Origin: Gonatopus flavifemur | Taxonomy: Eukaryota > Arthropoda > Insecta > Hymenoptera > Dryinidae | Length of the DNA: 64,000 nt | Assembly (NCBI GenBank): GCA_018340375.1 | Contig: JAFFJZ010000006.1 | Coordinates: 14,216,001 to 14,280,000 of the forward strand | Reading direction: 5' to 3' | Part shown: piece by piece, positions 11,625 to 22,731 of the stretch | Layout of the letters: every line of letters begins with the position of its first letter | Position numbering within the stretch: the stretch's first letter is position 1 | The notes under the pieces: model-generated | Seen by the model: the letters and a program-made list of their open reading frames with translations, nothing else | Told to the model about the DNA's origin: nothing | Databases searched by the model: none | Made by a program: the position numbers and the translations under genes

Positions 11625-11700
11625 GTACTCTGTGAGGGGTTTCGATCCTGGGACCGTGGGATGATGAGCTAGATACGCTATGCTCGCAGCCATCACGCTG
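11625..11700 (-). pseudogene. tRNA-like sequence (degenerate, Met-like), possible SINE head
   Basis: On the minus strand, starting near 11700: an A-box-like TGGCTGCGAGCATAGC, then GTATCTAGCTCATCATCC, where CTCAT sits where a CAT anticodon would be, then GGTCCCAGGATCGAAACC resembling a B box. Spacing (about 73 nt) and order fit a tRNA, and the middle resembles eukaryotic tRNA-Met. The T-stem and acceptor stem pair poorly and there is no clear terminator, so this is a pseudogene or the promoter part of a tRNA-derived SINE rather than a working tRNA. Confidence 0.35.
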
Positions 11701-12145
11701 TTTTGCATAATTTTGCAATTTTCAATCACGTGATGTCATCTCACGTTTTAACTGTTGATCACCGCTTTGTGCAGACGAGATTGTATATTTTTGTTATTGA
11801 GTAACATTTATAATTTTTGCCAACTCTATTTATATGCTAACGGAACATTTTAAAATATCCCAGATACAAGTGACCCGCACTCCAGGTAGCACACGCACGG
11901 TCTGAGAATATACGTTGAGGATATTCGAATGCTGGAATGAGATTGTTTCAAATATTCTTAGAATATGATGATGCCACGAATATTGTGGCAATATTAGAAG
12001 AATGCTGTTAAAATAAAAATTTCCGTCAATATAAGCTCATGCATGTCACCGAAAACTACTCCACAATCCATTTTTTTGATCATCAAAGATCTGTAATCAT
12101 GAATTGTTATAAATATTATGGATTAACATGAATGGATGAGATATC

Positions 12146-13986
12146 CTGGTAAAAAAATCTTTCTGAATCTCTCTGAAAATTTCACGTTTCAGAGAAATTC
12201 AGAAAGAATCAGAGAAATTCAGCGCAATTCAGCGTGGTTCAGAGGATTTCAGAGACCAGTGGATTGAGAGAACTTGTGCTTTGAATTTTTCAGAAGGATT
12301 CAGAAAAATTCAGAGGAACTCAGAGAGATGCAGGGAAATTCAGAGAGGAACAAATTCAATAAAATTCTTGGTCCTGCATTTCAGAGGCGTTCAAGGAGTG
12401 CCAGACGCTTTCAGAGATAGATGAATTCAGAAAGATTGTGCGTAGAACTTTTCAGAAATATTCAGAGAAATTTAGAAAGATTCAGAGTAATTCAGAGAAA
12501 TTCAGAGGAATTCAGAGAAATTAAGAGAGGAATTAATTCAGCTAAATTTGTGGTTCAGGATTCCAGAGGTGTTCAGAGAGTGTTAGAGACTCACAGAGAC
12601 ACGTGAATTAGGAATAATTGTGCGTGAGATTTTCCAGAAAGATTCAGAGAGATTCAGCGGAATTCAGAGAGATGCGGGGGAAGTCTGGGAAATTCAGAGA
12701 GGAATAAATTCAGTAGAATCTTGGCCCTGCCAGAGATGAGTTGAAGAGATTGCTAATGAGATATGAAAATCATAGTCCAGTTTCTGATTGGCAGTATTAC
12801 GTTTTCCGTTTATCTCTTCATGCTGGTTGGCTTGGAAGAAGAATTCAACCAATCATATATTTTTTTTCAAAAGAGAAAAACGTGATACGGACCATGATTT
12901 TAACATTGCGTTAGCAATCTCTGCAATTCATCTCTGGTCCTGCATTTTAGAGGCTTTCTGGAAGTTTTAGAGACTTCCAGAGACAGATACATTGAGAAAA
13001 ATTGTGCGTGGAACTTTTTAAAAATATTCAGAGGAATTTAGAAAGATTCAGAGTAATTCAGAGAAATTCACGGGAATCCAGAGAAATTAAGAGAGGAATT
13101 AATTCAGTAAAATTTTTGGTTCAGGATTTCAGAAGTATTCAGGGAATGTCAGAGACTCACAGGGACAGGTGAATCAGGGAAAATATATGCGTAGAGCTCT
13201 CCAGGAATATTCAGAAGAATTTGGAAAGGTTCAGCGTAATTCAGAGAGAAATTAATTCAACTAAATTTTTGCTTCAGGATTTCAGAGGTATTCAGGGAGT
13301 GTCAGAGACTCACAGAGACAGGTGAATTAGGAAAAATTGTGCGTGGGATTTTTCAGAAAAATTCAGAGAGTTTCAGAGGAATTTAGAGAGATCCTTTGAG
13401 GGTCTGGAAAATTCAGAGAGAAATGAATTCAGTACAATTCTTGGTCCTGCATTTCAGAGGCTTTCTGGAAGTTTCAGAGACTTCCAGAGGAAGATGAATT
13501 AAGAAAAATTCTGCGTGGAATTTTTTAGAAATATTCAGAGGGATTCAGAAAGATTCAGAGTAATCCAGAGAGATTCAGAGAAATTCAGAGAAATTCAGAG
13601 GAATTCAAAGGAAGCTTTGAAATCTGAATACATTAAATTCCGGGATATTCAGAGGAATTCAGAGAAATTCATAGGAATTCAGAGGAAGCTTTGAAATCTG
13701 AATACATTAGATTCCGGGAGATTCAGAGGAATTCAGAGATATTCAGGTAAATTCAGAGGGAGCTTTGAAATTTGAATATATAAAATTCTGAGGGATTCAG
13801 TGATATGCGGAGAGATTCGGAGAAAGTTGAAGAATTCAGAACGTATCACTATCGGAAAAGTCTCTAACTTCCTCTGAATTACTCTGGAATTACTCTGAAT
13901 CTCTCTGGAATTCGTCCTAAAATATAGAGAGATTCAGAGAAATTCAGAGAGATTTCAGAGAGATTCAGAGAGATTTTTTTTACCAG
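12146..13986. repeat. degenerate CAGAG-type minisatellite bounded by inverted repeats
   Basis: About 1.8 kb built from diverged copies of AATTCAGAGA(G/A)ATTCAGAG. A higher-order unit is marked by the recurring phrase ATTGTGCGTGGAACTTTTCAG, near 12430, 12615, 13000, 13335 and 13507, roughly 150-185 bp apart once the insertion at 12731 is removed. A second unit of about 78 bp (GGAAGCTTTGAAATCTGAAT) repeats at 13604, 13681 and 13758. The two outer ends are inverted repeats: CCTGGTAAAAAAATCTttCTGAATCTCTCTGAAA at the left, in two parts 12146-12160 and 12161-12178, and its complement ending at 13986. The inner part of this terminal repeat is itself the minisatellite monomer in reverse orientation. 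A reversed block also lies at about 13868-13912. Confidence 0.85.
12731..12936. mobile_element. 206-bp hAT-type MITE inserted in the minisatellite
   Basis: The ends CAGAGATGAgTTGaAGAGA and the complement of TCTCTGCAATTCATCTCTG are inverted repeats that continue inward (TTGCTAAtG, AAAATCAT.GTCC), about 50 bp in all. It splits the array phrase TTGG(C/T)CCTGC, and GCCCTGC / GTCCTGC is present on both sides (12724-12730 and 12937-12943). That is a 7-8 bp duplication with one mismatch, fitting hAT. The other array units show the uninterrupted phrase (for example at 12371 and 13443) and so give the empty site. Confidence 0.82.
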
Positions 13987-14528
13987 CGTACTCATGATAG
14001 CAACAGGCAATCTTAATGTTTTATTACAGTTTTAAGGATTATTTCTCACACATGGCACTCTCAGAGAACATTTGCGATATTAAAATGCACCTCTCATAAA
14101 TTCATTATTTCCCAATCACAAATCAAAATAATATATTATTCAAGGGTCTGTAGCCTGTCAACAACATTATCCGCCATTACTGAATGCATGTCATCACGAT
14201 ACTTGCGCATGCGCTGTCCATCAATCTCCCTATAAACTTTGTACGCATATTCTATGAACGTTCCTAGAATATTCCAAACAGTCTCTTTCAAATGTTCTAA
14301 GAATTTTCTACGCTTTTTGTGAGAAGATTTGATCAAGTACATTTTACGAATGTTGTGAGAATATTCTCTGAATATTCTGTGTTACATCCCTAACAGTGGA
14401 TTCCACGTGGAGGCAACGTGGAAATGTCCCGTGCACGGGATGGGACAGCACAACCACCGATCCTTCACCCAGAACTCCGGTGGAATGGAGGTGGAGAAAT
14501 AGGATCCGTGGAAATAAGAGAGAAATCA
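13987..14528. other. non-coding flank of the minisatellite
   Basis: No gene seen. The GTGGAGGCAACGTGG stretch at 14408-14422 resembles motifs in the 33832-34623 element and may belong to the hairpin element that follows. Confidence 0.4.
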
Positions 14529-14730
14529 GGGAGAGTCTTCGTTGAGGCAACGGAGAGGCGACGGAGACGAATATCCGCTGTCTGTATTTTCAAATTTTCA
14601 ATAAAATCCAAAATAGTGCATTTACATAACCAAATCTGAATCTTTTGATTCACCAACATAGATTTTATTGAAAATATAGGAGGTGGACATTTCTCCGTCA
14701 CCTCTCTATTGCCTCAACAGAGACTCTCCC
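14529..14730. mobile_element. hairpin MITE-like element
   Basis: The two arms are inverted repeats of about 75 bp: GGGAGAGTCttcGTTGAGGC at the left and its complement ending at 14730, continuing through CGGAGAGGCGACGGAGA and TTTTCAATAAAATC. The loop is about 45 bp. GGCGACGGAG and GGTGGACATTTCTCCG motifs recur in the element at 33832-34623, suggesting a shared family. No duplication found. Confidence 0.65.
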
Positions 14731-16047
14731 TTATTTAGTCGTAGATTTAGTCTCCCGAAGTCGTAGATGAAGGAACGGCGGTTGTGCAGCATCTCTTCTA
14801 GGGTAGCTCAATCTATTCTGGAATTGCGGAAAATAGCCGAAATCATAAAGAAACCCGAGATTTTGGAACCACAATACCAAATTCTTCTCCATAAAAACCC
14901 CAACATTCGAGTGTCAACATTCAAAATAATCCCATCAATTTTTCAATCACTCTCTCCATCGTCCACATTTTTCCACCGCAATTTATTTCCTTGAAGTTTG
15001 CGCAGCTCGATAATCCCCAGCGGCTATTTTCTCTAACATTTTTTGTTGTTCTCTTCCGCGTTGTTTGTGGTTTTTCCGTTGCACTTCCCATATTTTCAAC
15101 CAAGCGAGATTAGTAATCTCGTAAAGGACGTGAAATATCGAGACATTTTTTCGATTTTCAAAGGATCCGGTTCAAGATAAACAAGAAGCAAACCGCACGA
15201 ATTTTCCGTCAATCCATTAGATTTTCAATTATTTTTAACTCCGGAGCTATAGATTTTCCCTGTGACGATCTCATCTCGCCGCCAACGTAAATTCAATGAC
15301 GGTGGAATAAAGGTTATCGAAAAAAAATAAATAAAATAAAATAACGCCAGGGTGAAACGAAAGTAGAAATTTCAAGATAATCCAATATCGAATGATACCG
15401 AATGATCGATGGGAATTTTATTATATCAAAGAGAAAATGTGTTATATCGTGGAGGTTGAATTTCGTTTTTGCGGTGCGTAAATTGTATGTGCATGATCCG
15501 ACAATTGTATCCCCTGATTGCTCTTTTTCCAAGGATAATGTTTTTCCGGTAATCTTCTTGCGCACGGCGAAATGTTTATCTTTCGATCGATTGGAAAAAT
15601 AAATCATTGAAAATTTTCTACTCTAATTCCATGCATTAGTTTTTTGTTTTATAGTCACCTCGTTTGCGCGGTTTCCAACTCTCAGAGGGAGTTCGATCAA
15701 TTTTCATTCCGAGGAGGAAGGTGTGTGCGGGGTAATTTTTTGCTTTCAATTTGCGTGGAATAAAGTATGCGATCGAGTGGTCGTCGTTCTACTGATTTGA
15801 AAGCTCGAAAATTAGGAAGAGAATGTTGAATACGAGTATCAATAAACGTGGTATATGAGACTGGATGCTCGATATTTGTACTTTGACGTTTTTCAGCTGG
15901 CGTACAGTCAAGCGGATTATCTATGCGTGCATCATCGTTGTCAAAGGAACTCGATTATTCCTATATCCCTCTCGATATTGTGTAGCGTTCAACCCCTCGA
16001 AAGACTTGGAAACTGTAGAGCGCGGAGAGAACCGGAACTATCGAATG

Positions 16048-16105
16048 CCATCATCGTCGTCGTCATCGTCGTAGTCGTGGTTGTCGTTATCGTTGTCGTT
16101 GTCTC
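16048..16105. repeat. imperfect (TCG/TTG)n microsatellite
   Basis: TCATCGTCGTCGTCATCGTC followed by GTTGTCGTTATCGTTGTCG. It is the source of the Val-rich and Ser-rich chance frames around it. Similar tracts occur at 9346-9385, 26801-26824 and 48531-48562. Confidence 0.8.
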
Positions 16106-18360
16106 TTCATCGAGGAAGAGTAGAAATGATGAAGGGAAATTGATTGAACGTACGGTTGTGCGAAGCCTGTAGCAGCTCCATCTTTGATCGGGTTAAAGTG
16201 CTGTTGGGCTTTCCATATGTAAGTGTACATAGCTGTGTAGAGTGTACACGAACAAGAAAGTGAAGAGAAAAAGGAACACAGAGGAGAGGATGTAGAGAAA
16301 GAGGTTGATAGAAGGACAGCGCGACGAGGCGAGGGTGGTAGATTTTGTCCGTTCATTTGGCGAGTAACGAAGTTATACTCGACGCGGCTAACCCAATCAT
16401 TCGACCACCACCGGCTCTCTTATTCCATGTTCTCATTTTCTTTATCCTTACTCTGCCCCGACTCTCCCTCATTCGGATACGAAATCGTTAATTATACACA
16501 TGCTGTTCATACTTCTTTTCTCCCCTTCGATCCTCCACCCGAGAAATTTGAAATTCCATTCAATTTGTAATCCAAGGTTACAACTGTGTCACGAGAGAAA
16601 CCCTGTTTCTCTGAATCTAGAATAAAAATCACCAAGTGTCAAAATATGATGAATGTAAGCCACATGACCACGGTTCTTGATCTTCAAAATGAAAAAAAGA
16701 AAACAACCGATGTACAAAAAGTTCACAATCAACCAAGAGACTAAAAATCCAGAACTCATTCTTCATGAGATTCTCTGAGAGTTTTGTTTGTATGTTTTTT
16801 CCTTTTTTTACACCAGTTGAATTAAAGATTTAGTTGATCAAGAGAGAGAGAGAGAGTTCACAACGTCATTTGACCTATTTCGAGAACCTACACACGAGTC
16901 TCCTGTAGATCTCTTGAATTTTCATTATTTTCTTGCTCATGATGGTGAAATTTTCATATCTAGAAAACTTGTTGTTGTACCGTTGTTTTATTATAATTTT
17001 ATTCCTCGCTTTTGTACCGAGAGTATGAAAAACAAAATAATAAGACCACTTCTTCAAATTTGAATTCAAAAAAATGTGGAGGAAAATCCAAATAGGTTCG
17101 AAGGGAAGAAAAAACCACCCTTGGTTTACATTCACGTGGAACAAATTATTCTATGAAATATAAACAAATTGGGGTATCAGATGGGAGGAAGAACGATATA
17201 TGCTTTAACGAAGGATACTTTTCCTCCCTCTTTCCTAATCTATCTTGAATACACGTTTGATTGATCAAGATTGAGCAAGACAGAGTAATGTAATTACGTT
17301 CCTTGATGATGTCGATGTACGAGTAGTACCCATCAGAAGACACTCCGAGGTTTGTTAAAGGTCGACCCTTTGAAATTTACCCTGCTATCGTGCATTCATA
17401 ATCATCGTAAATCGACCGATTTCATGTTTAATTTTCACGAATTAACACAATTCTCGATATGGAAATTTTCTACCGTGTTGACAAGGATGGATTTAATCCA
17501 TCAACTCCTTCTCAAATATTTACGTACACCTTGATTCCACTTCAAGGAAATTATCGGTCTCGAAAGCGCACACGATTCATTTGAATATGCGGTTACGAAT
17601 CCACCCAGCTGTCATTCGATATTTATTTTGTTTGACTAAACGAAGGAAGATTTGTTCTCTTCAAAATGTGTACACAACAAAAGGAGATAAAGATCCTCCA
17701 AAGTAAACGAAATTTTATTCAAAATAGTATAGAAATTTTGAAAATTCCCGTACTACTTTTAAAAAGAAAACTTATCTCTCATGAATAAATTGTAAATTTT
17801 TGTACCAAAGTAACGCTCCAACTCCGTTGAATATCACATTCTTATCTTTTCACAGCGCCAACAAGGATATCCGAGTTTCCGTCGTGCAGGTTATTCCAGC
17901 CGTTGAATCCAGGAGAGAGGTTGCGGATGCGAAACCAGAAATAGCTCCATCGCAACAATGAAGACAATGTACAGCCGAATTGTCTCAGGCTATGATTGTC
18001 CAAACGCAATTCTTGTCTTGACGATAAGATATCAAGAATTGTGTGGGGACATCAGCGCTCGAGACTGAGAACAACTCTAAGAGATCGAGAAAGGCAATCA
18101 TCGGGATCTCTGATACTTCACCGATACCTCGTTGTAGGTACCATCTACGAAGCGATTGATTCTAATTCCACGTTTTTTCTCTTTTTCCCGACCATCATGA
18201 TCGCGACACAGTAATAACAGAAGAGGTCGACAAATGCCGACATCAGCACCTACGTTTTCAACAGGAACAGAATCAGAACCCATTCTTCGTTCGGTCCATT
18301 CTCTTTTCCTTTCATCCGCGCAGGGTGTAATGTCCTACCGCTTCTGGGGGGAAAAAAAAT

Positions 18361-18379
18361 GCACACACACACACACACG
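18361..18379. repeat. (CA)n microsatellite
   Basis: About nine CA units between an A-run and TAGATATG. Confidence 0.8.
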
Positions 18380-19449
18380 TAGATATGCGAGAGGATATGA
18401 ACGTGGACGGACGTTCCAATGGTTCAACAATACGAACACGACAATGGGGAGAAAAATCTGTTCGTTTCTGCTATAATTTTCCCCAGAAAAAACAATACCG
18501 CTTTTGTTCGCCAATTATCTCTCTAACGGAATTGTGGATGAAACTTGTACATGTGTGAATGTGTGTGTGTTTTTTTTTCTCATGCTTAAAACGATGCACG
18601 ACTACGATTTTATCGTTGACGAAATAATTCCGAAGTACAATTATACGTTCGCGTGGTATATGAAAAATTGAGAAATCTCTGAAAAAGATGCTGAACAGTC
18701 AACGGGGAATTTATTTTTTGAAAAAAGTCAATAGTTTCAAATTTATTCGATGGTTGAGTTTATTCCTGTACAACGTGTGGAGTTTTTTTGGGGGATGAAA
18801 AAAGACGTGTGTGTACAATGGATATACATGTATGAATATTTATGACAAAACGGTATCAGAAACGAGCTGTTGTAATTATTTTATGTTTGTATATTAATGT
18901 AATGAACTTTGGTTGCACGTATAAAGTACATTTTGTTTGTTTTTCCAAGGAAAAAATCACAATTTTGCAATATGCAAAATAGCTGCGCCATATTTATCTG
19001 GTGTTTTTCCGTCCCTGGAGAGCGTTAACTTGAGGAAGTTAACTACGTTTAATCATTATGTGTTATTCTATACGTATTTTTACGCCAAATTGATACAATT
19101 TCGCTATAATTTTCCGTAGTTTATGTGAAGTAATGTGACAGGGTTTGACATAAAAATATTATCATTTAAGTATGTATATGAATAATTATTGAAGAATAAA
19201 ACCAATTTTTGAGTATTGATTAATGAAACCAAACCTCAACACCATTCCAATCTCCCATGATGCAAAATTCAACGCTTCGCGTGATCAAACAAATCCAAAG
19301 ATCCATACACGGAAAAAAATAATTAGCTATTATTTGGATAGCTGAAAATCAGCTACAACAGCTATTTTTTAGCTGTCACAGCCGCTCATTCAGCTGCCGC
19401 AGCGAAAATTCAAAGGCTAAATTATTTGGCTATCCAAATATCAAACCCA

Positions 19450-19680
19450 CACTGAGAAAACGTTTGTTTCGGCGAATCACAATTTTGATTGAAATGAACG
19501 CAAAGAAACTTTTTGGTTGGCTGAAATACAATTTATTTGCCTGTATGAAAGCCTTAATTATTGTGAACCAAATTTTGTTCACCCCAAATAAATTGTATTT
19601 TACCCAACCAAAAAGTTTCTTTGCATTAATTTCAACAAAAATTTTGTTTGGCTGGAACAAACTGTGCAACGTTTTCAGCG
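19450..19680. mobile_element. 231-bp palindromic MITE with CACTG-type end and CA duplication
   Basis: The element starts CACTGAGAAAACGTTTG and ends CAACGTTTTCAGCG. The arms also share GCAAAGAAACTTTTTGGTTGG and ACAATTTATTTG, so nearly the whole element can fold on itself and gives mirror-image ORFs on both strands. CA flanks it at 19448-19449 and 19681-19682. No protein-coding capacity. Confidence 0.78.
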
Positions 19681-19682
19681 CA

Positions 19683-21071
19683 ACCCTGTGCACACTGTAA
19701 AAAGTTTTATCGGAAAAATCCCATAAAATTTGGAATTCTCAGATAAATGTACCGGAAATTGAATTCCTAATCAGTGATTGGAATTTTACAGGAAGCTAAG
19801 AAATAGCTACAGCTGCAATTATTTTAGTCGCAGTGGTTGAAAAAAGGTGCTAGAAAAGTGAGTAGCAATGGTTGTAATAAATATATATTCATGTTATAAT
19901 CGTAATAACACGGAAGTTTAGCAGAAATAAAATGAAGGAACGAGGGAAAAACATTTGATATCCCTTTCCCCTCGCATCTTACACGCAAGAACGACAATGA
20001 ACAAACGTGAAAGCAGATTAGCGCGAAGCAAAAGCGTCCGAAGGGAAAGGATAACGAGTATCCCGAGATTCCCCAGTGACACGAGTACCTCGCCCAGGAA
20101 AGAAGATTTGGAAAGAAATGCAAATCAAAAGCAGGACAGAACAGGGGAATTAACAGAAGGATTTTATGCTTGTAAGGGCAAACGTCGAAACGTAAACTCA
20201 CGAAAGAGAATTATAATATCTCCCGAATGTTTATGATAAATTTCCTGAGAAAAAAGGCGCGGAATATATTTTCCTCCTCGAAACGCAGACATTATTGGAA
20301 CATGTGACAAAAAACAAATTCGTTCGACTTGATTCATGAGCTCTCACGCGCACGGGATAAAAGGACATACACTTTTTCACTTTTTACGTGTTTCAACATA
20401 TGCGATATGTACGTACATACAAGTACGCTTACAAGTTGGTATTATACGTCGAAAAAAGGAAGGTAATTTGTTGGCTGACGTAAAGAGAAGAAAGGAGCAG
20501 TGGGAGAGAAATATGCAGGATACCTTCCTGAAAATAAGGTGAGATAAGACTGGTAAAAGCACAAGATATGCATTACCACTAAGATATACGTATTCGTATG
20601 TACGTATATACGATGTTTTCAGACGTGTACACATACAGTTTGCAACATCTACCGGCACGCGATTTTTACAAGAGTATGTGTTAATACTACCAACACCTAT
20701 TCCTACAAAAATGGATAAGTGTACGACGTGGTAGCACTGATACACACCAAATACATTATGCATCCTGGATTTTATGTCGTATAATGCACTTGTTACCCAT
20801 GCATATGGCAAGTGGTATAGAACGAAGAGTCGAAAATCATAGTATATGAGAAGAAAGGAAAAGAAAAAACAAATAGGGTATCACATCCATCTTTCAAAAT
20901 AATAGATAATATAGAAATATTGCTGTCCTCTGAGATTCCTATACTTCGAATAAATCTCTATTCGCGCACAACCAGGGTTGCCACATTGTGGAAAATTTTC
21001 TGGAATCCTGAATGTCTCATTCACTTTCAGAATTTTCAAAGTCTTCTAAAACTAAAACAGAAGCCCACAAA
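19683..21071. other. non-coding DNA, no feature assigned
   Basis: Nothing convincing. A CACTGTAAAAAG end at 19695 has no clear partner. The 144-codon minus-strand frame at 20377-20811 has no recognisable domain. Confidence 0.4.
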
Positions 21072-21208
21072 CACTCTCTAAAATTTGTAGAGTGAGATTT
21101 CCCTTTTTGGCCAGCTAAAAGTGAGCTTGTCGAAATTTCGAGTGAAATTTCCACTCTTTTAGAGTGATAATCCAAGGTTTCACTCCAAAAGGGTGCACTG
21201 AAGAAAAA

Positions 21209-21556
21209 TGTGTGGTTATACCAAGGAGTATCAGGAGGTAATATAAAGGTGGTAGGAATGAAACGGAAACTCCCCTACGCTGATGGCCCTGCAATGCCAA
21301 TAAAGAGCCGTCATTGGCACTTTGAAACGCCAGCAGTCGTGTTTGCTGGGTCACAGTCTCAAGATCTACTTTCTTATGGGTCCAATCAATGAAAGCACAA
21401 TTCTAAAAGTAAGAAATAAATTTTACTTTTGGAAACAGAACGTCCGTTGGTTGGAGCCATAAGAAAGTTGATCTTGAGGGTGTGAGTTTCCGTTTCAATA
21501 ATTTCTACTCCTTCCACTGTTATGTTCCCTCCTGATACTCCTTGGGTTATAACAAC
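21209..21556. repeat. inverted repeat, arms about 65 bp
   Basis: Left arm GGTTATACCAAGGAGTATCA then GGAGG, GTGGtAGGA and GAAACGGAAACTC. The right arm (21490-21556) is its complement. The central part has CAATGCCAATAAAGAGCC against GTCATTGGCA. Probably a small fold-back element at the left end of the host element. Confidence 0.65.
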
Positions 21557-21655
21557 TATCTGGAGTACGGTTGGGATAGATAGTTGCAGTGGCAACACTT
21601 TCTTGTGCTGAAACGATACAGATTGCCGTCATAGCAATAATCCGTATCGTTCCTA

Positions 21656-22179
21656 CCCTGAGAGAACAAATTTCCGGGAACGATAAAATATTTAATTGAG
21701 TAGTCGCCACACTGAGAAAAATCTGCATTGTAGAAATCATGTTTCAATATAGTAATGTATTTGACAGTGAAAAATACATTATTTTGGTTATTATTACCAT
21801 GAGTTAGGTGATAAATACCATCTTTTTGGTGAATCAAACCGAATGTACGGTGAAATTCAACACTGAAAAGGTACTTTTCACTTTTGAAAGGCTGGCTTCA
21901 GTTTTCATTATTTGACGGGTGAAAAATATACGAAATAGAGGTTATTTTCACACTTCATTTTTCTCAGTGCATAAAATACTTAATCGATTTGAATGAACTT
22001 TCATTGACTCAATTAAATAAATTTTCCCATTGATGAATTATTTCATAGAATATTAAATATTTATTTGATTGAATGAACATTTAATCGAGTCAATGAAAGT
22101 TTGTTCAAATCAATCAAGTATTTTATGGCGACTATTCAACTAAATATTTTATTGTTCACGGAAATTTTTTCTCTCAGTG
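21656..22179. mobile_element. palindromic MITE with C(A/C)CTGAGAG ends and TA duplication
   Basis: Left end CCCTGAGAGAACAAATTTCC, right end GGAAATTTTTTCTCTCAGTG. The arms continue inward through ATAAAATATTTA.TTGA.TAGTCGCCA, then AAAATACTT.AT.GATTTGA, then CTTTCATTGACTC. TA flanks at 21654-21655 and 22180-22181. Without the 260-bp insertion in its left arm the element is 262-264 bp and almost a perfect hairpin. Confidence 0.82.
21710..21969. mobile_element. 260-bp CACTG MITE nested in the left arm of the hairpin
   Basis: Starts CACTGAGAAAAATCTGC and ends CATTTTTCTCAGTG. It interrupts the left arm of the 21656-22179 hairpin. The right arm reads continuously (complement GTCGCCATAAAATACTT), giving the empty site within the same molecule. 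The comparison shows a duplicated CA (21708-21709 and 21970-21971). Confidence 0.85.
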
Positions 22180-22289
22180 TAGAGCGATCCGTTTGGTTCT
22201 GATAGCTATACCGATGCGATGTCTCTATATTTCAGATAGCTAGTATAGACAAACAATACTCTTATGAAATCAATACATTTTTTTCAGTG

Positions 22290-22620
22290 CACTGTGAAAA
22301 GGTTGCATTAATATAGGTAACAAATATCAGTTTGAAATCCGACTTAATATAGTATATATCACAGTAAGGTTAGTCTATTTTATTCACACATAATATATTA
22401 TATTAATAGTTATCTGATGATCTAACACCCTTTAATATAATAGATTATAAATGTCATCATATTTTTATTAATTACTCATCATATTTATGTGCAATGGATC
22501 ATGAATCAACTATTGATATATTAGTACACGAAGACAATAAATTATCTTTGAAGTCATGCTAAATTAGGTCGGATTTCAAATTGATATATGTTAACTATTA
22601 ACGTAACCCTTTTTACAGTG
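22290..22620. mobile_element. 331-bp CACTG MITE with TG flanks
   Basis: Left end CACTGTGAAAAGGTTGCATT, right end the complement of CACTGTAAAAAGGGTTACG. The arms continue through ATATCA.TTTGAAATCCGAC.TAAT, about 65 bp. TG is present at 22288-22289 and 22621-22622, although the left TG is also the last two bases of the neighbouring element. Confidence 0.8.
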
Positions 22621-22731
22621 TGTTAAGGGTCACTCGAAACGAGGGAAAATCCCACTCGAAGCGGACTGGTTCACTTCTAAGACTTAATGGAACGAAATAC
22701 GTGATTTTTCACTCTTTCGGATTTAGAGAGC

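Larger units (their letters stand above)
6369..11627. other. unique-looking non-coding DNA with simple repeats
   Basis: No gene or transposon is supported in this 5.2-kb stretch. It holds imperfect GAC/TCG-type trinucleotide tracts at about 8557-8600 and 9346-9385, and the two repeats listed separately near 10.45 and 10.65 kb. The longest open frames (9956-10399 minus, 147 codons; 10819-11298 plus, 159 codons) show no domain, signal peptide or codon-use signal I can recognise. A GC-richer patch at 7950-8210 is open for 85 codons on the plus strand but is likewise unassigned. Confidence 0.45.
14731..19449. other. unique-looking non-coding DNA with simple repeats
   Basis: No gene supported. 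Simple repeats are an imperfect TCG/TCGT tract at about 16048-16105, (GA)n at about 16841-16854 and (CA)n at 18361-18378. Near 19308-19440 an AGCTATTATTTGGATAGC / GGCTATCCAAATA pair may be the arm of another small inverted-repeat element that has no clear partner end. Confidence 0.45.
21196..22289. mobile_element. CACTG-ended element carrying inner MITEs
   Basis: The left end CACTGAAGAAAAATGTGT and the right end AATACATTTTTTTCAGTG pair. TG precedes the left end. The right end abuts the next element (22290) without a gap, so the right duplication cannot be read. Contains an inverted-repeat pair at 21209-21556 and the 21656-22179 element. Confidence 0.55.
21072..22731. mobile_element. inverted-repeat element (CACTCTCTAAA ends) loaded with nested MITEs
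   Basis: The left end CACTCTCTAAAATTTGTAGAG and the right end CTCTTTCGGATTTAGAGAG are diverged inverted repeats. Both are followed by repeated GAGTGA / TCACTC motifs. The same ends and motifs occur in the compact palindrome at 46761-46905. Here they are about 1.6 kb apart because at least four smaller elements have inserted between them (21196-22289, 21656-22179, 21710-21969 and 22290-22620). Identification of the outer element is an inference from the 46.8-kb copy. Confidence 0.5.

Noticed and set aside
12180..13980. Possible CRISPR array
   Set aside because: Units are degenerate and contiguous without unique spacers of constant length, and the genome is a eukaryote's. It is a minisatellite.
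19430..19700. Opposing ORFs with similar peptides on both strands
   Set aside because: Mirror images produced by the 19450-19680 palindrome.
20377..20811. 144-codon minus-strand ORF as a gene
   Set aside because: Cys/Tyr/Val-rich from TACGTA-type sequence; no domain recognised.
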